Shown here in pieces: positions 34,705 through 43,511 of a stretch of 64,000 bases of DNA. Position numbers and translations under genes: made by a program. The first letter of the stretch is position 1. Each line of letters begins with the position of its first letter. This DNA is from Sulfurimonas sp. (GTDB lineage Bacteria; Campylobacterota; Campylobacteria; Campylobacterales; Sulfurimonadaceae): positions 50,501 to 114,500 of the forward strand of contig JALUWV010000002.1 of assembly GCA_027019335.1 (NCBI GenBank), read 5' to 3'. Below the pieces are notes generated by a model. That model did not search any database. It was not told where the DNA came from and was given only the letters and a program-made list of their open reading frames with translations.

Positions 34705-36005
34705 GAGTTATCCCCTAAAGTGATGTTAATACTAATTTTCATACCTTGGAGGGAAGCTGCTACATTTTTATCTGTAAGTGCTTGCAGTAGATTTTTAAGG
34801 GATTCTACACCATTATCTGCGTTAGTCTCTTCTAAAGAAGGTGTTTCTTGAGGAATGACAGATTCTTCTATCTCTTCAACAATTTCTTCTGTTTCTTCCT
34901 CCTCCTCTTCTTCTTCGACCTCTTCACCAATAGCTAACTTTAAGTCTTTAGAATTTAAGGTGTCAAAAGAGTTGATTTCAGTTTCTGCAATCTCTAAAAG
35001 TGTCTCTTCGCTTACTTCTTCTTCTAAATCTTCTGGGCTAAGTTCACTCACAGCTGTTTTAATTTGGTCTTCTATATCTAGGGCTGTATCTTCCAGTTCT
35101 AAACTCTCTTCAAGTTCTGGAGTCTCTTCTGTCTCAAGTTCAAGACTCTCTTCCATCTCAGATATTGTTTCATTTTCAAGGTCGAGGCTATCTTCAAGTT
35201 CTAAATCTGGCATTGAATCTAAAGTAATTTCTTCATCTTCATCAAGGCTTTCCAAACTCTCTTCAAGTTCAGCAGGTTCTTCAATCTCTGGATCTTCTTC
35301 CATTACAAGTTCTAAACTATCTTCAAGTTCCAAATCTGTAATCTCATCTAAAGAAATCTCTTCTTCAATCTCTTCTGGTGCTGTTTCTTCAAGGCTATCT
35401 AAGCTCTCTTCAAGCACAGAAGCTTCTTCTAGTTCAGGAGTTTCCAAACCTTCAAGGTCTAAACTATCTTCAAGCTCTAAGTCATCATCTAAGTCAATAT
35501 TATCTAAATTGAGTTCATCATCGAAGTCTTCAAATGCATCGCTGGTCTCATCAAGGAGTTCTTTTACTTCTTGTGCATCATCGTCATCAAGAATACTCGG
35601 TGAAGACAAATCAATATCTTCTCCAAAATCATCGAGGATAAGCATCTCTTCAACTGCTTCATCCGGAGTAACGTCTTTCATACTCTCTACTTCCTTAGCC
35701 ACAGAAGAAAAGAGTTCTACTAAGTCAGTAGGTAAAAATGGTTTTTTGAGTGTTTCATCAAAATCTGGTACTTCATCCATATCGCGCGAGCAGATAAGGA
35801 GCGATTTTTTATAAGAAGTTTTTTCTTGTACTTGTGCAAGGATACCTTCTTCGTAAAGAGTGTCATCTATAACTAAAAGGTCATAAGAACCGTTTGCAAT
35901 ATCATCAACAACATGAGCGAGGTCAAGATTATCAGAAGTTTTTTGTGCGCTAAGAGTTACGAGCTTATTGACTACGGGGTTATTATTGAGGAGTAATATA
36001 TTCAT
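34701..36005 (-). CDS. highly acidic repeat protein with degenerate receiver-like N terminus
   Basis: 434 aa. Residues ~1-100 (MNILLLNNNPVVNKLV, LLVIDDTLYEEG, LLICSRDMDE, KKPFLPTDL) look like a receiver domain with altered acidic residues. Residues ~110-390 are extremely Glu/Asp/Leu/Ser-rich, with a ~45-residue imperfect repeat (LELEDSL occurs three times). A conserved-looking tail (LKNLLQALTDKNVAASLQGMKISINITLGD) closes it. It holds the place of the poly-E or highly acidic protein next to fliR/gmk in C. jejuni and H. pylori (from memory). A flagellar role is possible by position only. Confidence 0.85.
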   Translation of the reverse strand: MNILLLNNNPVVNKLVTLSAQKTSDNLDLAHVVDDIANGSYDLLVIDDTLYEEGILAQVQEKTSYKKSLLICSRDMDEVPDFDETLKKPFLPTDLVELFSSVAKEVESMKDVTPDEAVEEMLILDDFGEDIDLSSPSILDDDDAQEVKELLDETSDAFEDFDDELNLDNIDLDDDLELEDSLDLEGLETPELEEASVLEESLDSLEETAPEEIEEEISLDEITDLELEDSLELVMEEDPEIEEPAELEESLESLDEDEEITLDSMPDLELEDSLDLENETISEMEESLELETEETPELEESLELEDTALDIEDQIKTAVSELSPEDLEEEVSEETLLEIAETEINSFDTLNSKDLKLAIGEEVEEEEEEEETEEIVEEIEESVIPQETPSLEETNADNGVESLKNLLQALTDKNVAASLQGMKISINITLGDNS

Positions 36006-36062
36006 GCAAATACCTTTAATTCTTAATTAAAATCATTATTTCTATATTGTAGCTAAAAAAAA

Positions 36063-36827
36063 CTAAAATAACATCTCTAATGCATTAAAAGCTTCTAGCA
36101 TTTGTCCTTTTACTATCAACATGGTAGCAGTAAATGTTGCGATAAGTACTGTAAAACCTACCATAATTTTGATAGGGAAACCAATAACAAGAAGATTAAA
36201 CTGTGGCATAGTCTTCATAAGCATACCAAAGATAACATCTGTCAGCCATGAAAGTGCAGTAATAGGAAATGCAATCATAAATCCAACTAAAAACATATGT
36301 GAAGCTGCATGAATAATATAGTGAAACATATTTGGGGCGAGGATAAATCCACCTAAGGGAACAGTTTTTAAAGATTTATCTATAAACAGCAGTAGCCAAT
36401 GGTGTAAATCTAAAGCAAAAAGTATCATTAAGGACATAAGAGACAAAAATTGTGAAATGATGGGCATGGAGATACCTGATTGGGGGTCAATAGCACTTGC
36501 CATGGAAAACCCCATCATGTATGAGATTTGCCCTCCTGCAAAAGTGATGACATTGTAGGCAAGTTGTAAAACAATCCCTACAGATAAACCGAGTAAAAGT
36601 TCACTGAGTATTGCGATGACAATAGTCGGCACATCAATCGTGATACTTAGCGGCGGCATTGAGTTGTAAAATACAATAGTAAAAAAGAAAGCCATAGCAC
36701 TTTTAACATTCATAGGAATGCTTTTATGTGAAAAGATAGGAGTGGCTAGAAAGAGTGCTGCAAAACGAAAAAAGAGTAAGATAAATCCGACGACATTTGT
36801 TTCGTTAAATATCACTGCCCATTGCAT
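36063..36827 (-). CDS. fliR: flagellar export apparatus protein FliR
   Basis: 254 aa from ATG 36827 (MQWAVIFNETNVVGFILLFFR); the track's longer start lies inside the upstream ABC gene. Six or so membrane helices. FliR landmarks: F-RFAALFLATPIFS, GLSVGIVLQLAYNVITFAGGQISYMMGFSMAS-IDPQSG, and the late MPQFNLLVIGFPIKI. Part of the type III export gate with FliP/FliQ. The only flagellar gene in the window; starts 4 bases after the ABC gene stop. Confidence 0.95.
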   Translation of the reverse strand: MQWAVIFNETNVVGFILLFFRFAALFLATPIFSHKSIPMNVKSAMAFFFTIVFYNSMPPLSITIDVPTIVIAILSELLLGLSVGIVLQLAYNVITFAGGQISYMMGFSMASAIDPQSGISMPIISQFLSLMSLMILFALDLHHWLLLFIDKSLKTVPLGGFILAPNMFHYIIHAASHMFLVGFMIAFPITALSWLTDVIFGMLMKTMPQFNLLVIGFPIKIMVGFTVLIATFTATMLIVKGQMLEAFNALEMLF

Positions 36828-36831
36828 AGGA

Positions 36832-37476
36832 TTATTTGACTTGTATGAGAGCTTTATCTTTGAGTTTATATACTTTATCACAAAGATAAGCGAGATGCTC
36901 ATCATGGGTCACAAGTATCATCCCCGCATCATTTAGTTTGGTGTATTCAAAAAAAAGTTGCATCACTTCGTGGGCTGTTTTTGTGTCTAAGTTACCTGTC
37001 GGTTCATCTGCAAAGATTAGTTTTGGCTTTTTTGTAAGAACTCGAGCTATGGAGACACGCTGTTGTTGTCCACCTGAGAGTTCAGTTACTTTTTGGTGAA
37101 TACATTCATGAATCTGTAAACGATGGAGGAGTGTTTCATCTATATTTTGTTGTGATAAAAGTTTGGAGACTTCTAAGTTCTCATAGGCACTAAAACCTTT
37201 AAAAAGATAGTGTGATTGAAAAACAAGACCAAGAGAGTTGCGTTTGAGTGCAGCTAAGTCTGCATTTTTAAGTGTGTAAATATCTTTACCAAGTATCTTC
37301 ACTTTACCTTGATTTGGTTTGAGAAGGCTTGATAAGATATGTAAAAGAGTTGATTTTCCACTACCACTCATTCCCACGATAGCGATAGATTCGTGTTTGT
37401 TGAGTTCTAAAGATACATTTGAAAAGAGTTCACATTCAAAGGTGTGTGAGAGTTGAGTGGCTTGGAGTAAGTTCAT
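36832..37476 (-). CDS. LolD/MacB-type ABC transporter ATPase
   Basis: 214 aa from ATG 37476 (track start TTG 37482). Walker A GMSGSGKST, Q-loop FQSHYL, signature LSGGQQQR, Walker B LIFADEPTGNLD, switch His in VTHD. The EPTGNLD form is that of LolD/FtsE/MacB ATPases. No permease gene adjoins it, so its partner is elsewhere. The same lone ATPase lies between tsf and fliR in C. jejuni (from memory). Confidence 0.92.
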   Translation of the reverse strand: MNLLQATQLSHTFECELFSNVSLELNKHESIAIVGMSGSGKSTLLHILSSLLKPNQGKVKILGKDIYTLKNADLAALKRNSLGLVFQSHYLFKGFSAYENLEVSKLLSQQNIDETLLHRLQIHECIHQKVTELSGGQQQRVSIARVLTKKPKLIFADEPTGNLDTKTAHEVMQLFFEYTKLNDAGMILVTHDEHLAYLCDKVYKLKDKALIQVK

Positions 37477-37491
37477 GGGCAAGCGAAGTGC

Positions 37492-38544
37492 TTAACCCAT
37501 TTGTGCAGCAACTTCCGCTGCGAAATCGTCTTCTTTTTTCTCGATACCTTCACCTACTTCAAGGCGAACAAATGCAGTGATTTCTGCAGTTCCACCAAGA
37601 GCTTTAGCTGCATCACTTACTGCTTGAGCAACAGTTTTTTTCTCATCTAAAACAAAGTTTTGGTCAAGCAATGCTTGTTCTTTATCTAAAGTTGTGTTGT
37701 CTGAGATAAAACGAGCCATTGAACCTGGGATGATTTTGTCCCAAATTTTTTCTGGTTTGTTTTGTGCTTTTAAAGTCTCTTTGATATCTGCTTCAGCTTG
37801 TGCTAAAACTTCTTCTGTAAGTTGACTCATAGAGATGTATTGTGGTACATTTTTAAGAGGTTTCTTTAAGCGTACGAGTTCTTCATTTTCTTTTTTGATA
37901 ACTTCAATACGACCAATAGTCTCACTTGCTACATACTCAGCATCAAAATCTTTGTATGAAAGTGTTGTTGGTTTCATTGCAGACGTATGCATAGCAACTT
38001 GTTTCATAAAAGGTCTCATCCCTTCAGCAGTTTTTTCACTATCACATTTTGCAGTAACGATAACGGCAATACGGTTGTTCGAGTGAATATAAGCATTTAA
38101 AGAAGTTGTAGCATCTGCTTCTAAAGTGTTAAAACGACGGAGTTCAATTTTTTCACCAATTTTGATAACTTCTTCTTGAAATTTTGCGCCAAATGGAGAA
38201 GCAGTAAATGCTGCAACATCTGCAGGCTGATTTGTGAAAATCTCTTCTGTAGCATCTTTAACAAGATTTTGGAAACCTTCATTTTGTGCAACAAAGTCAG
38301 TTTCTGAGTTGATTTCTATAACTGTAGCTTTAGAAAAATCATCAGCAATTTTAAGTCCCGCAAGACCTTCTGCTGCAACTCTATCTGCTTTTTTTGCTGC
38401 TTTAGCGATACCACGTTCTTTTAAAAGTTCTGTTGCTTTTGCCATGTCTCCATCAGCTTCAACAAGAACTTTTTTACAATCCATCATCGGTGCATCAGTT
38501 GCTGAACGCAACTCTTTTACCATTGCTGCTGTAACTGCTGCCAT
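37492..38544 (-). CDS. tsf: translation elongation factor Ts
   Basis: 350 aa; nucleotide exchange factor for EF-Tu. N-terminal UBA region [26 protein letters not shown] and the core [27 protein letters not shown] (TDFV motif contacting EF-Tu). Longer than E. coli EF-Ts (~283 aa) through an extended middle domain, as usual in this phylum. It follows rpsB after 2 bases. Confidence 0.97.
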   Translation of the reverse strand: MAAVTAAMVKELRSATDAPMMDCKKVLVEADGDMAKATELLKERGIAKAAKKADRVAAEGLAGLKIADDFSKATVIEINSETDFVAQNEGFQNLVKDATEEIFTNQPADVAAFTASPFGAKFQEEVIKIGEKIELRRFNTLEADATTSLNAYIHSNNRIAVIVTAKCDSEKTAEGMRPFMKQVAMHTSAMKPTTLSYKDFDAEYVASETIGRIEVIKKENEELVRLKKPLKNVPQYISMSQLTEEVLAQAEADIKETLKAQNKPEKIWDKIIPGSMARFISDNTTLDKEQALLDQNFVLDEKKTVAQAVSDAAKALGGTAEITAFVRLEVGEGIEKKEDDFAAEVAAQMG

Positions 38545-38546
38545 GA

Positions 38547-39296
38547 TTATGCTTCCTCTGTTGCTGTTGCTGGTGCTTCAGCTACTTCTTCAGTTTGCTC
38601 TTCTTCAGCTGGTGCATCTTTTAACGCTTTACCTTCGTTAATTGCTGCAGTCATTTCACGACAGAAAAGTTGGATAGAACGGATTGCATCATCATTTCCT
38701 GGGATTGGGTAATCAATAAGGTCAGGGTCACAGTTTGTGTCAAGTGGTGCAACGATAGGGATGTTTAAACATCTTGCTTCTAAAACAGCAATATGCTCTT
38801 TTACTGCATCAACAACAAACAACATATCTGGAAGTGTTTTCATGTTACGAATACCACCAAAATACATTTCAAGTTTTTCTTTTTTACGAGAAAGCATTAA
38901 TGCTTCTTTTTTCGTAAGTAAATCAATTTGCCCATTTTCTTGCATCTCAGTAATTACATCAAGTTTACGGATAGATTTTTGAATAGTTGGGAAGTTTGTA
39001 AGCATACCACCTAACCATCTGTTATCTACATAAGGCATGTTACAAGCAATCGCTGCTTCTCTTACAGAGTTACGCGCTTGTTTTTTTGTACCAACAAAAA
39101 GAACAGTTTGCCCTTCAGCAGCAGCATCCATAACGATTTTATATGTGTTACGGAAATAACGTAAAGTTTTTTGTAAATCAATAATATAAATGTTTTTACG
39201 AACACCAAAGATGTATTTTTTCATTTTTGGGTTCCAACGACGAGTTTGGTGTCCGAAGTGTACACCACATTCTAAGAGGTCTTTCATAGTTACCAT
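38547..39296 (-). CDS. rpsB: 30S ribosomal protein S2
   Basis: 249 aa. Signature [21 protein letters not shown] near the start, [16 protein letters not shown], and the C-terminal [26 protein letters not shown]. An acidic Ala/Glu tail ends the protein. First gene of rpsB-tsf, preceded by a ~135-base leader with a hairpin, and AAGGAT as ribosome site. Confidence 0.98.
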   Translation of the reverse strand: MVTMKDLLECGVHFGHQTRRWNPKMKKYIFGVRKNIYIIDLQKTLRYFRNTYKIVMDAAAEGQTVLFVGTKKQARNSVREAAIACNMPYVDNRWLGGMLTNFPTIQKSIRKLDVITEMQENGQIDLLTKKEALMLSRKKEKLEMYFGGIRNMKTLPDMLFVVDAVKEHIAVLEARCLNIPIVAPLDTNCDPDLIDYPIPGNDDAIRSIQLFCREMTAAINEGKALKDAPAEEEQTEEVAEAPATATEEA

Positions 39297-39364
39297 AGGG
39301 TATCCTTAAAGGTTGTTTTTCAAACCAGAGTTTTGTTAGTTGGCTTCGAGAATGTCGGACAATG

Positions 39365-39380
39365 ACCACTAAAAAGTGGT
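39365..39380 (-). promoter_or_regulatory. hairpin in the rpsB leader
   Basis: ACCACT, four bases, AGTGGT: a perfect 6-bp stem, about 55-70 nucleotides into the predicted rpsB mRNA. It may take part in S2 feedback control of rpsB-tsf, as in other bacteria, but no known leader motif was matched. Confidence 0.4.
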
Positions 39381-39438
39381 TTGCACTAACTTTTGACATA
39401 ATCTGTGAATATTTTCTTGATAAAAGAAAAATCGGGGA

Positions 39439-39444
39439 ATTATA
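39439..39444 (-). promoter_or_regulatory. -10 box of the rpsB-tsf operon
   Basis: Minus-strand TGTATAAT; the start site would be near 39432, giving a ~135-base leader. The gap 39297-39555 otherwise contains the leader hairpin and, nearest the methyltransferase, 39 open codons that look like its displaced C terminus. Confidence 0.5.
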
Positions 39445-39555
39445 CAGAAAGTTTGTTTAAGTTAGGCTTGTTACGAAAATTGACATCAAAGTTTAGTAAT
39501 CCAGTATTATACTCTTCTTCTCCACTTAGTGATATTTGATTTTCTTGTTTAACCG

Positions 39556-40221
39556 CTACTCTTTTTCAATTGCTATGAAATTTCTATTATATTTTTTTGC
39601 AATATACGGTGTTGTTCCACTTCCTGCAAATGGATCTAATATTACATCATTTTCATTTGAAAATCCTAGTATTATTCTTTTTAAAAGTTCTTCTGGTTTT
39701 TGTGTTGGATGAAGTGCTTTTTTTCCATCTTCATCTCTTAGTCTTTCTTTACCTTGACAAAGAGGCATAGTCCAAATATCTCTCATTTGTTTATCTGTTC
39801 CATCTTGTTTTTTATTAGGATTAAGTTCTTTTAATTTATCATAATTAAAAATCCATCCTTTGCCTTTTACTGCCCATAGTACAAATTCCGTAGTATGTGT
39901 TAAAACCCTTCTTGTAAGGTTTGGCATAGCATTTGACTTATTCCAAGTTATGATATTTTTAACTTCAAAACCATTAGCTTTTAAACTCATCATTGATTCA
40001 CCCATATTATGATAACTACATGAACCATTTAGTTTTAAAATTTTTTTACTAGCTTTTATCCATTCATTAGTAAAATTAATAAAGTCGGCTTCTCCCATTT
40101 TGTCCCAATCTTCATTTACCATCGTAAACTCTCCACCAGTTTTACTATTTTTTGACTTTAATCCATTGCCTGATAAATTGTATGGTGGGTCTGCAAAAAT
40201 TACTTGGATGTTACTTTTCAC
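39556..40221 (-). CDS. DpnA-like beta-class adenine DNA methyltransferase, ends apparently truncated
   Basis: 221 aa. Motif IV FADPPYNLSGNG sits at residue ~10 and motif I DPFAGSGTT near the C terminus, the beta-class order. The middle (NIITWNKSNAMPNLTRR, THTTEFVLWA, HPTQKPEELL) strongly resembles M.DpnA-type enzymes. The N terminus is short: GTG start only 9 codons before DPPY, with a stop two codons upstream. At the C terminus, TAG follows EKE, but the -1 frame stays open 39 more codons. Partner of the PLD nuclease genes upstream; activity uncertain. Confidence 0.85.
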   Translation of the reverse strand: MKSNIQVIFADPPYNLSGNGLKSKNSKTGGEFTMVNEDWDKMGEADFINFTNEWIKASKKILKLNGSCSYHNMGESMMSLKANGFEVKNIITWNKSNAMPNLTRRVLTHTTEFVLWAVKGKGWIFNYDKLKELNPNKKQDGTDKQMRDIWTMPLCQGKERLRDEDGKKALHPTQKPEELLKRIILGFSNENDVILDPFAGSGTTPYIAKKYNRNFIAIEKE

Positions 40222-41050
40222 TTTTTAAAATTCTTTTCATCTCTTTATCAAAATCAGATTCTATTTTCTGAATTTTATTAAACTCTTCATATTCATTAAA
40301 AGCTTTTTGCTCTGCTTGACTTCTTGATACAGTTCCATTATTTTCAAGTATTTTATATTCATTAAATTCAAGAAATTTATTTACTGAATTTGATAAACCT
40401 TCCATTGTAAAAGTTGTATTATTTTTTATAATTCTTTCAATATAATCGAAATATCCACTTATAGCAAAATGAAATTTATTTTGAACTGTTGCATAAAAGT
40501 TTTTTGTTATTTGTGAATTTTTATCATAATCTATACTACACTCTGAAAATATATCTGTTATTTGTTGATATATTCTTCTCTCGCTTGTACGAATTGAATG
40601 AACGCGTTCAAGTAGTTCTCTAAAATAATTTTTACCAAAATATTTACCATTTTTCATTTTATCATCATCCATGGCAAAGCCTTTGATGATATACTCTCTT
40701 AATATTTTTGTAGCCCATATTCTAAACTGTGTAGCTTTTGAAGAATTTACACGATAACCAATTGATAAAATAGCATCAAGATTATAATATTTAGTTTGAT
40801 AGTTTTTTCCATCTTCAGCAGTATGTTCCAAAATGGAACTAACTGAATTTTCCTCTAACTCTCCACTTTCAAATATATTTCTTAAGTGTTTAGTTATAGC
40901 AGGTCTTTGTACTCCAAAAAGTTCTGCTATTCTTTTTTGAGGTAACCACAAAGTTTCATTATGTAAATATGTTTCTATTTTTACATCACTATTTGGTGTA
41001 GTGTATAATAAAAAATCTGTTAGTTCATCTTTTAGTGTCAAGCTATTCAT
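40211..41050 (-). CDS. RhuM-family protein
   Basis: 279 aa. N-terminal half has the RhuM family landmarks: ETLWLPQKRIAELFGVQRPAITKHLRNIFESGEL (helix-turn-helix-like), YNLDAILSIGYRVNS, QFRIWATKILREYIIKGFAMDD. The C-terminal half (ERRIYQQITDIF... AEQKAFNEYEEFNKIQ) is helical. The family was named from a Salmonella virulence island and is common in mobile and restriction-related loci; biochemical function unknown. Overlaps both neighbours (8 and 11 bases). Confidence 0.88.
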   Translation of the reverse strand: MNSLTLKDELTDFLLYTTPNSDVKIETYLHNETLWLPQKRIAELFGVQRPAITKHLRNIFESGELEENSVSSILEHTAEDGKNYQTKYYNLDAILSIGYRVNSSKATQFRIWATKILREYIIKGFAMDDDKMKNGKYFGKNYFRELLERVHSIRTSERRIYQQITDIFSECSIDYDKNSQITKNFYATVQNKFHFAISGYFDYIERIIKNNTTFTMEGLSNSVNKFLEFNEYKILENNGTVSRSQAEQKAFNEYEEFNKIQKIESDFDKEMKRILKSEK

Positions 41051-41399
41051 AAAGTTTATCCCTTACAAAATAATCATACAAATAAATTTCTAATCTACTA
41101 ATAATTGAATCTTTAATTTCAAGCCAATTTTCTTTATTTTCTCGTTGTTTATAAATACCATATTTAGATTTCTTATCATATTTACAATAAAATATATTTT
41201 GTTCTATATTCCCTAAATTACCACCCTGTAAATCTTTTAAAAAATATATTATTATACCATTTTCTAACTCTTGTAATTTTAATTCAAAATCTAAAAAATC
41301 TAACAACTCATAAAACTGCTCTTCTGTTAAATCAATTGCAGAAGTTTCTTTGTTGTCATACCACTCTTTTAATGTGTATAAGCTATTATCTTTTTTCAT
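41043..41399 (-). CDS. hypothetical protein of the restriction-modification island
   Basis: 118 aa, not recognised. Acidic and aromatic-rich, no membrane helix (TLKEWYDNKETSAIDLTEEQFYELLDFLDFEL; IFYCKYDKKSKYGIYKQRE; LEIYLYDYFVRDKLYE). The start overlaps the nuclease gene by 14 bases and the end overlaps rhuM by 8, so it is translationally embedded in the operon. It may be an accessory or specificity factor (inference from position). Confidence 0.7.
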   Translation of the reverse strand: MKKDNSLYTLKEWYDNKETSAIDLTEEQFYELLDFLDFELKLQELENGIIIYFLKDLQGGNLGNIEQNIFYCKYDKKSKYGIYKQRENKENWLEIKDSIISRLEIYLYDYFVRDKLYE

Positions 41400-42303
41400 A
41401 TATTAATCCATTTGCCGACAAAGAGTAAAACCCTTTATTCACTCTTTTAAAAAGTTGCATATTATCTTTATGCTTACTTTCTAATTCATGTTTATTCAAT
41501 TCACCTCTTATTGTAGCCCTAAAATCTTTAGATTGAAATTTATATTGTAAATTATGTTTTATAATATACTTTTCACAATAAACATAAATATCTTTGATAT
41601 TAAATTTATTACTCAAATTTGATTTCATAAATTCAATAATAATTTTTTTCAATGACGGAATAGTGCCTTCTAGGTCTAAAGATTGTTTTTGTAAAATTCT
41701 GATTTCATCTTTTATTGTATTTGACTCAAGTGCTTTTTTACCAAATTCTTCAATCTCTTTTCTTGTTAATGAATATCTATCTAAATAATCATTGTTAGGT
41801 ATAAAAATTGAATCTTGAAATTTTATTTCTTTATAAATAGCTTCTAATTGAGAAAAATATTGATAACTTTTATTTGTTTCTTGAAATACAGTATTCACTT
41901 CAAAATTGGTAGATAATCCACCGCCTGTAAAATTAGATGAACCAACGACTGAAATATATTTATTTTTTGAATTAAATAAATATATTTTGGGATGGAAAAT
42001 TAATGAATTATAATTATCTGCCTTATCTCCAAAACAATAGTACTTAAAAGTTTCATTTTTTTGTTTAATTTTTTCTAATTCATTTAGTGCTTTATAATCT
42101 GTGGTTTTAAAATCTAATCCAACTATAAATTCAATATTTGTCTTTTGAGACAATGCAAAGTCTAATTGTTTTTTTACTAAATCTAAACCAGTCTTTTTCA
42201 AAAAAGCTACAGCTATTCTAACTGTGTCAGCTTCTATTAATTCATTTTTAATTACTTTTTCAAGTTGAAAATTAGTATTTGATAATATTTGTATTTTACT
42301 CAA
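41386..42303 (-). CDS. PLD-family nuclease, putative restriction endonuclease
   Basis: 305 aa. A single phospholipase-D half-site: HPKIYLFNSKNKYISVVGSSNFT, the HxK...(G)S.N pattern (~105-127), as in NgoFVII/BfiI-type restriction enzymes that work as dimers and need no metal. The C-terminal ~85 residues (LSNKFNIKDIYVYCEKYII... KRVNKGFYSLSANG) look like a winged-helix DNA-binding unit of the HARE-like kind. The ATG overlaps the methyltransferase end by 4 bases. Frame appears intact. Confidence 0.84.
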   Translation of the reverse strand: MSKIQILSNTNFQLEKVIKNELIEADTVRIAVAFLKKTGLDLVKKQLDFALSQKTNIEFIVGLDFKTTDYKALNELEKIKQKNETFKYYCFGDKADNYNSLIFHPKIYLFNSKNKYISVVGSSNFTGGGLSTNFEVNTVFQETNKSYQYFSQLEAIYKEIKFQDSIFIPNNDYLDRYSLTRKEIEEFGKKALESNTIKDEIRILQKQSLDLEGTIPSLKKIIIEFMKSNLSNKFNIKDIYVYCEKYIIKHNLQYKFQSKDFRATIRGELNKHELESKHKDNMQLFKRVNKGFYSLSANGLIYEKR

Positions 42304-43290
42304 CTTGCAATCCTTATATTTACATTATATAAAATATTATTGTCATTTCTTTTTTCTTTGCCAGTATTAAATTCTTTATAGTCTTGCTCAAAAATTTTAA
42401 CTTTTCCTCGCTTTGATAAACTTTTCATTATTTGTTCGTCACTTATTTTTGCATTACTTCTGCCATTTCCATTATTTCCCATATTGTTGTATGACAAAAG
42501 TATATATTTACATTTTGCATTTTGAATTAAATCATCAAATAAAATAGAGGCATTTACTTTGCAATATTCACTTTTAATTTTACTTCTATCAAATTTTTTA
42601 GCTACTCCAAAAACTTCAGGTTTTTGCCATAAAGATAAATTTTCTAATAAATGATATGCATCACTATATTGTCTTGAATTATACGGTGGGTCAAGATACA
42701 AAATATCACATTCTATATCTCTAATTAAGAGATTTGCATCTTTATTATAAATCTTATTATGTAAATTTTTTTCAGTATTTGTACTGATAAGTTTCATTTC
42801 AAACTTTAAGTCTTTTAAATCTTTTTTAATATATGCATCATAGTGTCCAACAGTATTAGCAATTCTATCAATTGAATAATTCAATGATGTTAATAAGATA
42901 AATTTTTCTTTTAAATTTATCTTATCTTGTATAAATAAATTTCTAATTTCTTCTCTTATGAATCCAATTTTAATTGCATTTTGTTTAGAAAAATATCTAT
43001 CTCCAAAATTATTAGAAAAATAATTTATCTTTATTAAATTTATCTTTATTTAAAAAAGCATTTATTGATACAAAATTATGATAAAGTAAATCATTAAAAA
43101 TAATTGTATTGTCTTTTTTATTGAAGTAGTTACCAACGACTCCAGTACCTGAAAAAATATCACAAAATGAATTAAAATGACCAATTTCATTTTTAATTAT
43201 ATTATCAATAAATGGTAAAATACTATTTTTATTACCTAAGTATCTTCTTTGTGATATTTTAAACAAGTATATTCCTCTATTAATTTTCAT
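42300..43290 (-). pseudogene. D12-class adenine DNA methyltransferase, frameshifted
   Basis: Two track ORFs (43012-43290 and 42300-42884) are halves of one gene. The first has the D12 start SQRRYLGNKNSILPFI and motif I CDIFSGTGVVGNYF, then hits TAA at 43012. The shifted frame resumes with YFSNNFGDRYFSKQNA and runs through EEIRNLFIQ into IANTVGHYDAY and catalytic DPPYNSRQYSDAYHLLENL. A single-base shift near a T5 run (~43015-43025) separates motif I from motif IV, so no full enzyme is made without frameshifting. A 15-bp tandem duplication (AATAAAGATAAATT-) lies just before the shift. Confidence 0.85.
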
Positions 43291-43335
43291 TTCTTTAGTA
43301 TATCTAAGCCATGATTAATATTTTATGATTTTAAT

Positions 43336-43352
43336 GTTTAGTTTTTCTAAAC
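43336..43352. other. short hairpin upstream of the frameshifted methyltransferase
   Basis: GTTTAG, five T, CTAAAC, a perfect 6-bp stem in the 221-base gap 43291-43511. No function assigned; the rest of the gap holds AT-rich DNA and the PIN-toxin remnant. Confidence 0.35.
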
Positions 43353-43405
43353 AGCTGATACACAATAACATAACTAAATTATATGGAACACTCACTATTG
43401 CATAA

Positions 43406-43504
43406 GCCAAAAATATTGATTTTATAGATGCTCTTATCTGTGCAAAGAGTAAACTACATGGATTTGGGAAGCTTAGTTTTAATAATGATGTAAAGAAGTG
43501 TTGA
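43406..43504 (+). pseudogene. C-terminal remnant of a PIN-domain (VapC-like) toxin
   Basis: Plus-strand reading after a TAA gives 32 codons: AKNIDFIDALICAKSKL then GFGKLSFNNDVKKC and a stop. This is the end of a PIN domain, with the third acidic pair (DFIDA) and the final strand (LSFNNDVKK). The N-terminal half is missing; upstream bases in another frame (LLHKPK) may be its decayed continuation. It marks the edge of the island as a former toxin-antitoxin site. Confidence 0.6.
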
Positions 43505-43511
43505 GCATACC

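Noticed and set aside
34855-35814. 319-aa serine-rich plus-strand ORF
   Set aside because: It is the antisense shadow of the Glu/Asp/Leu-rich repeat gene; GAA/GAT/CTC codons read backwards give runs of Ser. No ribosome site.
36828-36905. Extended FliR start in the track
   Set aside because: The added residues are charged and lie within the upstream ATPase gene; FliR homology begins at ATG 36827.
43310-43511. Open minus-strand frame of ~65 codons with membrane-like sequence between bcp and the island
   Set aside because: No start codon in a sensible place and it lies antisense to the PIN-toxin remnant, which explains the region better.
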